Of a stretch of 64,000 nucleotides of DNA, positions 41,312 through 51,300 are shown in pieces. The stretch spans positions 1-64,000 of the forward strand of contig JBBQUY010000007.1 of the NCBI GenBank assembly GCA_038212015.1. Direction: 5' to 3'. Within the stretch, counting starts at the first letter, position 1; every line of letters begins with the position of its first letter. The position numbers were made by a program, and so were the translations under genes. The notes below the pieces were generated by a model. That model saw only the letters and a list, made by a program, of their open reading frames with translations, did no database searches and was not told the DNA's origin. The DNA is from JAGQUL01 sp038212015 (GTDB lineage: Bacteria; Actinomycetota; Thermoleophilia; Gaiellales; SKUG01).

Positions 41312-42262
41312 TCAGTCGCCCTGCTCGTCGGCGCGGGACAGGTGCGCCGCCATGGCACCGACGACGTCATCCACGAGCGCGTCGAGCGCACCATCTTCCA
41401 CGAGTGCCTTCGCGGGGAGCTCGACGAGGACGACCGACGCGCCGCCTGGTGCGTCGACCGCGCCTGCATTGGCAAGCAGCGTGCGCGTGGCCGCCGATCT
41501 CGCTGGCGTGACCGCGTCGAGGTCGAGTGACGCGGCAAGTTCGGCAGCCAGCGTGGTGGAGCTGGCATCGGGTGCGCCGGTCGGACGCCCGACGATGACC
41601 CTGGGCGTCTCACCGGTGGGTGCCACCCGCACCACGAGCGCGACGTCGGCGTCGGCGAACGTCGCGACCCGGGAGTTGACGCAGGCAGCGGCGCCGAATC
41701 GATCGGCGCGCGTACCGATGACCGTTGCCTGTGCGGAGCTGAGGCGCTCAGCCATGAGCGTGAGCGCGGCGAGTTCCACCGTGAGGGCATTCGCAGGTCC
41801 GGGCGTGGCGCACGGCACGCGCAGGCCGTGGACGCGCACGAGACGTGACACGCTGCCTGTGCCTTCCGACGACGCGGCTCCCAGCGCGATGCGTCGATCG
41901 CGCAGGCTCGCGTACGCTGCCGGCAGGTCTCCGGTACCGGCCTCGCCGTCATCCGCCGACTGTTCGTCTGAGTCGGCGGGACCATCGTCGATGTCCGAAT
42001 CGAGCCGATCGCGGCCTTCGTCGCCACGTCGTCGCTCGTCGGTGGGTTCCTTGTCGTCGGGGAGCGACAGCTCGTCGGCGGATTCGTCGACAGGCTCCTC
42101 CTGCTTCGGTGTGTTCGAGGTGTCCGTGGCCGAATCGTCCGCGGTGAGGTCGCCCAGGAAGAGCCATGCGGAACCGCCGAGTGCCGCGGCGACCACGAGC
42201 GCGAGTGCCCAGGTCGGCACCCGAGGGCGCCCTGGTCCGGGCCTCGACGGTCGCGGGCTCAA
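41312..42262 (-). CDS. Membrane-anchored, catalytically degenerate amidase_3-like protein
   Basis: 316 residues if translation starts at the TTG whose TTGA overlaps the Rrf2 stop. TM helix (TWALALVVAAALGGSAWLFL) near residues 17-36, an acidic linker to about 110, then a domain that follows the N-acetylmuramoyl-L-alanine amidase fold: NALTVELAALTLMAERLSSAQATVIGTRADRF, then CVNSRVATFADADVALVVRVAP where active enzymes have 'R...AN..aDlfvSiHaN', and ASVVLVELPAKA like the closing VLVExG strand. The first zinc His (DPGHGG) is replaced by ALGAASSEG and the second (SIHAN) by VVRVA, so it should not be hydrolytic. A binding or regulatory role on cell wall is inferred. Confidence 0.65.
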   Translation of the reverse strand: MSPRPSRPGPGRPRVPTWALALVVAAALGGSAWLFLGDLTADDSATDTSNTPKQEEPVDESADELSLPDDKEPTDERRRGDEGRDRLDSDIDDGPADSDEQSADDGEAGTGDLPAAYASLRDRRIALGAASSEGTGSVSRLVRVHGLRVPCATPGPANALTVELAALTLMAERLSSAQATVIGTRADRFGAAACVNSRVATFADADVALVVRVAPTGETPRVIVGRPTGAPDASSTTLAAELAASLDLDAVTPARSAATRTLLANAGAVDAPGGASVVLVELPAKALVEDGALDALVDDVVGAMAAHLSRADEQGD

Positions 42263-42720
42263 TGTGGAGCCCAGCTTTCGGGATCGGCAACGAGGATGCG
42301 GACCGGGTCGGGCAACGACCCGTCGAGCACGTCGGCGAGCGTCGTTGTCTCGAGCACGGCACGGATGCTGGCTCGAAGCGCGACCCACACGCCGGACAGG
42401 TGCTCGGCGGCTCCGGCGTACTCGACCTGCTCGGGTCGCTCGCCACGAACATACGCAAGGGGTCCGTCGACCGCCCGGATCACGTCGGCGATCGTCACCT
42501 CGCTGATCTCCTTGGCCATCCAGTAGCCGCCGACCGCCCCGCGCTGGCTGCGGACGAGGTCGGCGCGGCGCAGGTCGAGCAGGATCGACTCGAGGAACTT
42601 GGCGGGGATCTCCTGGGCACGCGAGATCGCCTCGGCCTTGAGCGGAGCGCCGGTGCCGACGGCTGCGGCGAGCTCAAGCGCTGCTCGCACGGCATATTCG
42701 GCTTTGGCGGAGATCTTCAT
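42259..42720 (-). CDS. Rrf2 family transcriptional regulator
   Basis: 153 residues from ATG 42720 (MKISAKAEYAVRAALELAAA). The winged helix follows the Rrf2 pattern: AISRAQEIPAKFLESILLDLRRADLVRSQRGAVGGYWMAKEISEVTIADVIRAVDGPLA. The central region has no cysteine at all, so it does not carry an iron-sulfur cluster like IscR or NsrR and must respond to something else. Its stop codon overlaps the likely TTG start of the amidase-like gene. It is the probable regulator of its own two-gene unit. Confidence 0.92.
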   Translation of the reverse strand: MKISAKAEYAVRAALELAAAVGTGAPLKAEAISRAQEIPAKFLESILLDLRRADLVRSQRGAVGGYWMAKEISEVTIADVIRAVDGPLAYVRGERPEQVEYAGAAEHLSGVWVALRASIRAVLETTTLADVLDGSLPDPVRILVADPESWAPH

Positions 42721-42781
42721 CGGGTTCGATCCTCGCAGACGGGGCGACGCCCTGCGACCGACATGCGCTCCCCGAGGCAGA

Positions 42782-43822
42782 TCAGCTGTCGGCGGCACGC
42801 GCGAGGCGGACCCGACGCGTGCGCTCGAGCTCGCGGGCGAGCTTCTGCACGGCTCGAGGATTGGCGTGCACCCCGTCCGGGGCGACGCGGTTGTTGACGA
42901 GGTCCGTGACGGTCCGTCGCAGCTCGTTGCGCTCCTTCGCCGTCGTACCGTGGCGCTTCGCGACGCGATCGGCGATCGTCTTCACGAGCGTGTCCGGCGG
43001 GGTGCCGTTGAGCAGTCGCTCGGCCTCGTCGAAGTTGCGTGAGCGACGCGGATCCAGTCCCGCCATGCGCATGAGCGCTCGGACCGAGGTCACTTCTTCC
43101 TGATAGGGGCCGATGTCGTCCGCCCAGCGACCGACGCCGGTCGGCACGTCGATGCCCATGAGCTTGCCGGCATGCGGCACACGGCCGGGCCAGCGAGCAA
43201 GCGTCTCGGCCTTGCCCTCGCTGATCCATGGCGCGGGCGCCCTGGAGCCGACGTGGTTGAGCTCGTGCAGCAGCGTCTTGGTGCCGCGGCCCAGCGACGT
43301 ACGCAGGCTGGCCGACAGCTCCGTGCGCGACGTGCCGGGGTGCTCGAGCGCGTGGATGAGACCACGGGATCGCTCCGGACCCATGTGCAGCCAGGCGCCC
43401 TTGCGCACCGCGACGGTATTGGAGATGTGCGCCCGCGATGCGTCGATGGCGGCTTCGTACGCCGCGCGTGTCGGCGTGATGCCGGGGCGAAAGTGGTGCA
43501 CGGCGCGGTTGGCGAGGTAGCCGACGTCGCTCGTGGCGAGCGTGAAGCCGCGCAGCGGCGTGGCGGCGGAGCCGCTGACCTCGTTCGCAAGGTCCAGCAC
43601 GCCCTGCACGAATTGGCGGGTCTCGGGCCGTTTCCAGAGCGCGCGTGCGGCCTTCGAGTCGGGGATGACCTGGTCGGCCGTCGTCGCTCCGGAGTGCGGG
43701 ATCCGGAACCGGACCTGGTCTCGCAGGACGTGCGCGAAGTCATCTCCGGCCAGGTCGGCGTGCTTGAGGAACTGGCCCCAGCCAGTTCCCAGTTTCGTGC
43801 CGATGGACGGAAGGACACCCAT
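42782..43822 (-). CDS. Zincin-like protein with HELNH motif
   Basis: 346 residues, no signal peptide or membrane helix. The only strong motif is TLLHELNHVG (H186, E187, H190), followed after twelve residues by E202 in PWISEGKAETLAR, the arrangement of a short gluzincin active site. Upstream, RAVHHFRPGITPTRAAYEAAIDASRAH and a GAWLHMGPERSRGLIHALEHPG segment form helices; downstream YQEEVTSVRALMRMAG and a charged tail. The gene starts eight bases after the ATP-grasp gene ends, so both are one operon. I do not recognise the family; an intracellular peptidase is inferred from the motif. Confidence 0.7.
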   Translation of the reverse strand: MGVLPSIGTKLGTGWGQFLKHADLAGDDFAHVLRDQVRFRIPHSGATTADQVIPDSKAARALWKRPETRQFVQGVLDLANEVSGSAATPLRGFTLATSDVGYLANRAVHHFRPGITPTRAAYEAAIDASRAHISNTVAVRKGAWLHMGPERSRGLIHALEHPGTSRTELSASLRTSLGRGTKTLLHELNHVGSRAPAPWISEGKAETLARWPGRVPHAGKLMGIDVPTGVGRWADDIGPYQEEVTSVRALMRMAGLDPRRSRNFDEAERLLNGTPPDTLVKTIADRVAKRHGTTAKERNELRRTVTDLVNNRVAPDGVHANPRAVQKLARELERTRRVRLARAADS

Positions 43823-43830
43823 GCGTCGCC

Positions 43831-45189
43831 TCAGAAGTTCTGGGGGCGGGCCGCGAGATGGTTGAGCGGCGAGAACGGCTGTACGCCTGCGCCTTCGATC
43901 GCGTCGAGCACGGGTGCCGGTCGCGAAACGCCATGCGTTCGGATGTGCATGATCTCGTCGACCATGCGGCTGGTGACCGGGTTGACGCCCTCGCCGAGCA
44001 CGAGCTCGGTGCCCTTGGTGCCTGCGCTGGATGCCGCCTCGCCGATCACGACCGTGTCACGCGACCGCTCCAGCGCTTCGCTCCGAGAGATCTGGCCGGC
44101 GGCGAGCGCCTGCTGGAGCTTGGCGTTGCGTTCGACCGTGCTGGCGGTGATCGGCTGGCGCGGGAAGAAATCCATGCCCACGTGCAGCGGTGCATGGGGA
44201 CTGCCCTCGGCAAGCACACGAGCCGCGGCGATCGCCTGCTCGTGCTCCCACGGCGAGAGCTCGTAATGCGTCGGGAAGCCGCCGTTGGCGAGGTTCGGCG
44301 TCAGCTGGAACGCATTGCGGTTGCGCACATACGAGTTCGCGACCTCGAAGTCCTGCTTCTCGTGGCTCCAGACCATGTGCACGCGCACGTCCTGGTCCTT
44401 GGCATGCGGCAGGAACTCCTGCATGACGAAGTCCGCGTCGGGATCCTTGGCGATCACCTTGGCTATGTCGTCGTGCGACGTCACGAAGTGGACGTCCTTG
44501 CCGCCGAGGCTGTTGACCTTCTTGAGCACGGCGGTCTCGGCGCCGAAGCGACCCGTGATGCGATCGAACGCGGCAGCGGCCTCGTCGGTGCCGCGCACGG
44601 GGATGGTGTCCGCGAGCGCCAGACCGGCGTCCTTGAGTCGGTCGTACGTAATCGACTTGGAGCCGGCTCGCTGGATGAAGCCCAGGTCGGCGAGCGCCGT
44701 GGCGCCCTCGACGGACTGGATCGCCGCGATCTTGTCGAGGTGCGTGTCCTTGAGGTTGCCGCCGCCGCGGAAGAGGAAGAGCGTTTCGCGGCCCTTGCCG
44801 GCGAGGAGCATGCCGTCGGCACCGGTGCCTTCGGCCAGTCGCACGAAGCCACGGTCCTTGCCGACCCGCAGCGATGCGTAGTTGGTCGAGATGATGTCCT
44901 CGCCCGGCACCATGCCCCGCTTCACGGCGGCTTCGATGATCGACTGGGTGGTCTTCGGCGGCGTGCGGCCGATCCCGACGATCACGACGCGCGGCCGCAT
45001 CGACTGGGGCGAGCTGGCCGCGAGCTGGATGACATCGGCGGCGTCGCGATCGAAGGTCGTGCCCGCGGTCCGGATCACGTCATCCGCGGCCGTCGCGAAC
45101 GGAAGTGCATGCTGCACCGATCCGCCACCCCGAGGCACCACGCGCACTGCCGCTTCGGCAATCGCCGACACGTTCATTGGTCCAGCCAT
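43831..45189 (-). CDS. ATP-grasp family protein of unknown substrate
   Basis: 452 residues from ATG 45189; an ATG at 45177 is an alternative. Residues 65-175 look like the Rossmann-type lead-in (PRVVIVGIGRTPPKTTQSIIEAAV, GMLLAGKGRETLFLFRGGG). The ATP-grasp core begins SKSITYDRLKDAGLALADTIPV, then the lysine strand TAVLKKVNSLGGKDVHFV (221-235), hinge FVMQEFL (255-260), DVRVHMVW and NLANGGF, and the metal site with D340 in HVGMDFF and E400/N403 in VLGEGVNP. About 55 residues are inserted between D340 and E400. ATP-grasp enzymes join a carboxylate to an amine or thiol via acylphosphate. The partner gene downstream encodes a zincin. Confidence 0.72.
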   Translation of the reverse strand: MAGPMNVSAIAEAAVRVVPRGGGSVQHALPFATAADDVIRTAGTTFDRDAADVIQLAASSPQSMRPRVVIVGIGRTPPKTTQSIIEAAVKRGMVPGEDIISTNYASLRVGKDRGFVRLAEGTGADGMLLAGKGRETLFLFRGGGNLKDTHLDKIAAIQSVEGATALADLGFIQRAGSKSITYDRLKDAGLALADTIPVRGTDEAAAAFDRITGRFGAETAVLKKVNSLGGKDVHFVTSHDDIAKVIAKDPDADFVMQEFLPHAKDQDVRVHMVWSHEKQDFEVANSYVRNRNAFQLTPNLANGGFPTHYELSPWEHEQAIAAARVLAEGSPHAPLHVGMDFFPRQPITASTVERNAKLQQALAAGQISRSEALERSRDTVVIGEAASSAGTKGTELVLGEGVNPVTSRMVDEIMHIRTHGVSRPAPVLDAIEGAGVQPFSPLNHLAARPQNF

Positions 45190-45326
45190 CTCGCCCCACA
45201 CTCCTGCACGCGTCCCCACGTGCTGGTCACACTCTCGGAGCGCACCTGTCCAGGGTGCACACCACGTCCTGCCAGAGTGTCGGGTGGAGGGGGTTCGCCG
45301 TTTCGTTCGAAGAGCGGCGGTGGCGG

Positions 45327-48300
45327 CTACGGCTGCAGGTCGAACTGCCAGGTCTGGTTGGACTGGCGCATGTTGCCCGACGGATCGACGGCGCGGACGA
45401 ACCACGTGTGCAGGCCGGGCAGCAGCGAGGACTGCGCCAGGGTGAGGTTGTCAACGCGCCACTGGATCGGGAAGTAGCCGGGTGCGCCGAGCTCGGGATC
45501 GTCGCAGTACGCCTTCCGGTCCGGCGGCATCGCCGGGGTGCCGCGGTGGCACGCGTCGGTGGCGAGCACGAAGCGGAGCTGGACGGTGGAGCCGGCGAAG
45601 TCGGCCATGCGCAGCTTCGTGAGCACGACGCCGCCGGAGTCGCCAGCGAACGCGTTGCGGCGCGGGAGCGAGTTGTACATGCCGAGCGCCACGTTCGGTG
45701 CGCCGTCATGCTCGATGATCTCGTAGTCGCAGTCGACGCTGCCCACGCCGTAGATCGCCACGGCGCCGATCTCGCAGACGCTCTCCCAGCCGCCACCGTT
45801 GACGTTGATCTCGATCGCGACGCCGTCGTATGCGGTCTCGCCGATCATGTGCGTGTTGTAGCGGTGTTCGAGGCGGATTTCGCCGCCTGCCGCGGGCACG
45901 GTGGTCTGGTAGGTGACGGAGGTGTTCGTCGAGTTCCCGTCGAAGCCCGAGGCGGAGTTCGTGATCGGCAGGGTCTGGTCACCGACGCCGAGCGCATTGC
46001 CGGCTGCCGACCAGCCCGCGGCGCTCGTGGTGTTCCAGCTGGCCGCGGCGCCACCGTAGGTCGGCCCGGCGAGACAGCCCGCAGACAGGCCCGGGTCGAA
46101 GTCCACGGTGCAGATCGGCGCGCCCGCGCCCGTCGTCGGCGTGAAGCTCGTGACGTTGCCGGGCACGGTGGCCGCGAGCGAGCCATCGATGTAGACGCGG
46201 TACTGCGACACGCCCTTGAAGTCCCACGACGGCGACCAGGTGAGCGAATCGCCGGCCGCGAGCGGCGCGCCGTCCGCCGGCGTGAGCAGGTCGAACGGAT
46301 CAGGCGGCGTGGTGTCGGGCACCGACATCGCCAGGAACGAGAACGGGAAGACCGCGGAGTTGCCGACCGCGTCGAAGGCGCGAACCGACCAGTTGTGCGG
46401 TGCCGTCGTGCCGACGACCGCGCCACCGAGGATCTGGTGCGTACCGTTGCTGGTGCCGAGGATGTTGGTGGCGACGGTCGTTCCGTCGATGACCAGGTCG
46501 TACCTCGCGACACCGCTGCCGGTATCTGCACCGGCCGTCCACGAGAACGTCAGCATGCCCTCGTTCTCCGTCGCTCCGTTCGCCGGGAAGATCGCGGTGA
46601 GCCCGTTCGGCGGGGTCGTGTCGACGATGACGGTGCGCGGTGCGCCGGCCGACGTGACGCGTCCCGCGCTGTCGAACGCACGCAGCGACCAGGTCGTCGG
46701 GCCCTCGGGCAGCGCGATCGGGGACGAGAAGCTCGTCGGCACGTTGCTGAAGACATACACGCTCGCGCCGATCGTCAGCTCCACGCGAGCGAGGCAGTTG
46801 TCGTCGCTCGCATTCCAGCTGAACGACGGCGTCGTGTCGGCGGTGTAGGAGTTGTCTGCAGGCGAGGCGTAGGCGATTGCCGGTGCGGCGGCGTCGATGC
46901 GCACGTTCATCGGGTTCGGCGTGGATGCGCGCGACAGGCCGAAGTTGTCGCGGGCGACGACATGCCAGTTGTGGGCGCCGCCGGTCAGCGGCGCAACGAG
47001 CGTGTGGCTGGTGGTCGCCGGTCCGACGCTCGTCAGCAGCGCGCCGTCGACGTATACGTCGTAGCCGGCGAGACCGCTCGTGGCGTCGGAGGAGGCCTGC
47101 CACGACAGGGTCGGTGTGGCGCTCGTGTACGTCGGTGCGGTCTCGCACGTCGGCGCGGCCGGGCCGTTGGTGATCGCGGGCAGCGCCGGCAGCGCTGCGG
47201 GTGCGTCGAGGTTGAACGCGGTGGGTGGCACCGAGTCGTTCATGACGTAGATCGACGGCGTGTCGGTGAAGTTGCCGGCGCGATCGTACGCGCGCACCCA
47301 CATCGTGTAGCCACCGTCCGGCAGCGCGCCGTAGTCGCGGGACGTGACGGCTGCGCCGAGCGACGAGAAGTACGGAGCGGCCGCGCCATCCGGATCGATC
47401 CAGAACTGCTGGTTCGCGATGCCGCTCGCCACCGGCAGCGCGGGGTCGGTCGGGGCGCTCCACGACACCACGGTCGCGACGCGCGTCAGCGTTGCATCCA
47501 CGATCGGCGGCGTGCGATCGATGACGAACGTGCGCGACAGGCTCGTCACGGTGCCCGTGTACGGATCGATCTGCTCGATGCGCCAGGTATGGCTGCCGTC
47601 ACCGGGGTCGGCGCCGAGCGTGTGGTCCGTCGTCGGGTACAGCTCGCTGCCGACGTTCGCGCCGTTCAGGTACACGTTGTAGCTCGTCGGCGGCGGGCCG
47701 CCGTCGCTCGGCCAGTCCCAGTCGAGCAGCGGGACGGTGTTCAGCCAGGCGTTGTTCGCCGGCGAGACGAGCACGGGGACGGGAATCGCCGGGTATCCGG
47801 TGAACAGCACTGCTGCCGTGTCGCGCGTGTTGCCCACCACGTCGAACGCGCGAATGACGATCGAGTGGACCCCGTTGGTGATGCCGCTCACCGTCGTGGA
47901 CGTCGTGCCGGCCGGCCGGGTGGCACGCACGGTGCCGTCGATGATCACCTGGTATGCCGCCGCGGGCGCGAGGCCGCTCTCGAGGTCGGACGATGCCGAC
48001 CACGCGACGTCGACGAAGCCGCGGACGGTCGTGCCACCGGCAGGAGCCGTGATCGCGAACGCGGTCGGCGGGGTCGTGTCGATTCCGAAGCTGTAGGGGC
48101 CGAAGCTGGACGAGTTGCCCGCGACGTCCCAGGCGACGAACGTCCAGGTGTGCGCGCCGTCAGCCAGTGCTGCGGACGGCGTCCAGCTGCCCTCGGTGCC
48201 ACTGGCGACCGCGGCCGGAACGCCGGCGCCGTCGAGGTAGACCTCGACGCGGGCAAGGCACGTCGCGTCGGCCGCGTTCCAGTCGAGCGTGGGGGTGGTG

Positions 48301-51300
48301 TCACCGCTCCAGCTGCCCATGGCAGGAGCGTTGAGCGAGCCTGTCGGGGCTGCCGTGTCGATCTGGAAGTTCGCCGGGAACGCCGGGTCGGCGTTGCGGA
48401 AGTTCGCCTGGAAATCGAGCGCGCGAACGCCGAGCGTATGCGCACCGTCGGTCAGCGCGGGCGGAGTCCACGACGTGCCGGGTGCGGCGACCGTGCCGTC
48501 CACTGCGCCGATGCCGTCGACGTACACGTCGTAGTGCGACAGTCCGGATTCGGTGTCGCTCGAGGCGCTCCACGTGAGGGCCGGTGTTGCGGTGGCGTAC
48601 GTGGGCACCGCGCCGCAGGCGGGTGCAGGCTGGCCGGTGGTGATCGCCGGCACGACCGGGTTCGTCGGGAGGTTGAGCGAGAACGCGGTCGGCGGCGTGA
48701 TGTCGTAGATGACCTTGGTGATGTCACCCGTCGTGTCGAGCGTGTCGGTGCGGTTGCCGACGCGGTCGATCTCGACGACGCGGTAGCGGTAGCAGTTCGG
48801 CTGCGCGACCGAGCTGTCGACGTGGGGGCTGGCCGGCTGGCCGGGCGCCGACGGGTACACGGTCCACGCCGTCCACACGCCACAGGTGTCGGTGGCGATC
48901 GTGTACGGCGCGCGCTGGCGTTCGATGCGCCACGTCTCGATGCCCGAGCCGGCGCCGTCGCCACCGGTGGTGTAGGACAGATCGACGAGGAAGTCGGTGA
49001 CGAATCCGTTCTCTTGGTCGAGCGTCGCGCCGGTCGGAGCATCGCCGTCGATGTTGACCGTGAACGGAATCGTCGTGGTGAGGCCGGCGCCGTTGGCGAC
49101 CTGCACGATCGGCGCGGCACCGGGCGTGAGTGCGGTGGGCGCCCAGGCATATCGGCCGGTGAACGCTCCCGTCGACGTGAACGTGAACGTCGAACCGAGG
49201 GCCGGGAACACGGCCGCGCCGGTGCCGGATTCGGGGTCGGTCGCTGTGACGCTCACGTTGAAGCTCGCCGGCGCGGTCGGGGCGGCCTTCACCCAGATGG
49301 TGTCGGGCGCGGAGACCCACTGCTCGGCCGTATTCGCGTTCTCCGTGATCGTGATCGACGCGCCGGTCGGAGCGGTCGTGTCGACCATGCGCGCGGCGGA
49401 GACCGGCGAGTAGCCGACGTTGCCGACGTTGTCGGTGGACGCGACGCGGTAGCGGTAGCACGTGGCGTGCACGAGCGTGTCCGCGTACGAGGCGCCGCCT
49501 GCGGGGCCAGCGGGGTCCCAGGTGCCGGTCCAGGCGCAGGCGCCGCCGGCGAGGGTGCCGGTCTCGCGCTCGAGCTGGTAGCCGGCGAGTCCGGAGCCGC
49601 CGCCGTCGCCGCCCGACGTGTAGTTGATCGTCAGCGTGGTGCTCGTGGTGTAGCCGCCCGGATGGGCGACGGTGGCGCCGGTCGGGGCGTCGGGGTCGGC
49701 GACGACCTCGAACGGCAGGTCAAGCGATCCGAGGCTGTTGGAGCGCACTGCCGCGTCGACGGAGGCTGGTGGGGCGCCCGCCGGGCCGGTCCACGTGTAC
49801 GTGCGCACGAAGTTCGGGCCGGGGCCGGGCATGACGCCTGCGCCGGTGAAGCCTGCTGCGAGCGTCGGGAAGGTCACGTCGAGGATGCCCGACGCGGCGT
49901 TCGCGGTGACGTTCGCGTCGAACGTACCGGTGCGGCCTGCGCCGGTGTTGACGAACAGGCGGGTCGGCGAGGCCAGGTGCGTCCACTGCGTTCCGGTGTT
50001 CTCGCTGAGCGTGATGCTGCCGGTCGGCGGCGTCAGGTCGATCTTCGTCTCGTCGGTGCCCGTGAAGGTGCCGACGTTGCCGACGTTGTCGGTGACGACG
50101 AGGCGGTAGCGCGCGCAGTCGCCGTCGGCGACGACGTCGTTGCGCGTGCCCGTGAGCATTCCGACTCCGGTCGCGACCGTGGTCGCGTAGCCGGTCCAGC
50201 CGATGCAGGTGCCGGCGCTCAGCGTGCCGGTGGCGCGCAGCAGCGTCCAGCCCTGGATGCCCGAGCCCGCTCCGTCGGTGCCGGTGGCGACGTTCACGAC
50301 GACGGTCGTCGACGGGTTGTAGCTGTTGGGGTTGGACACGCTGCCCGTAGCGGGCGCGGCACTGTCGGGCGTCAGTTCGAACTGGACGTCGTCGTTGTTG
50401 CCCGCGGGATCAAACGCGGTCGCGTTCAGGGTGGGCGGATCGGCAACGACGCCGGACGTGTTGAACGAGTAGGTCTGGGCGTAGCGATCAGCCGGGCCGA
50501 CGGGCGCGGTCTGGGTGGCGGGAAGGCCGCCCGTCCATCCGGCGCCTGCTGCATCGAACTCCACGCGATCGACGCCGCTCGCGTCGGAGGCCGTCATCTG
50601 CACGTCGAACGCATAGTTGCCCGCAGGCGCGGTCGGGTTGTACCAGAGCTCGTTGTTGGTGCCGATCGGACCCGCCCAGAACGTGTACGGGGTCGCTTCG
50701 ACGAACGAGTGGAACCCGACGAAGGGCGGGAAATTGTCGAGGAAGATCGTGATCGAGTCCGTGGCGGACACGTTGCCGGCGAGGTCGTAGCTCGTGGCGG
50801 TGACGACGTAGGTGCCGTCGTCGATGCCGTCGATGAACGTCGCCCAGTCGCAGGAGAACGTCCACGAAGGGCTCGCGCCGCCGAGCGTCGCCGGGTCGCA
50901 GATCACGCCGGTGCCCGGCGCCTCCGGTCCGGCCCAGGTCAGGCGGACGCGGTCGATGCCGGAGTGGGCATCGCCGGCGGTGCCCGAGATCGCGAAGGTG
51001 CTGCCCAGGACGCTGCCGGTCGCGGGCGAGGTGATGTCGACGGTCGGCGGCGTCAGGTCGACGCGGCGCGCGGTCGCCGGCGTGCTCGATCCAACGTTGC
51101 CGACGTTGTCGGTGACGTCGAGTCGATAGCGGTAGCACTGGCTGCCGAGCGCGGTGACGTCATGGTTGTAGCTCGCCGGAGCGATGCCGACGCCGCTCGT
51201 CACCGGGCTCCACGTGCCGGTGAATGCGCCGCACGCGTCGTTGGTGAGGGGGGCGGTGTCGACGAGCAGCGCCCAGCTGGCGAGGCCCGATTCGAGTGCG

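Noticed and set aside
42782..45189. A graspetide (microviridin-like) biosynthetic cluster
   Set aside because: No precursor peptide with repeated Thr/Ser and acidic core motifs and no transporter is next to the ATP-grasp gene, so the label would go beyond the evidence.
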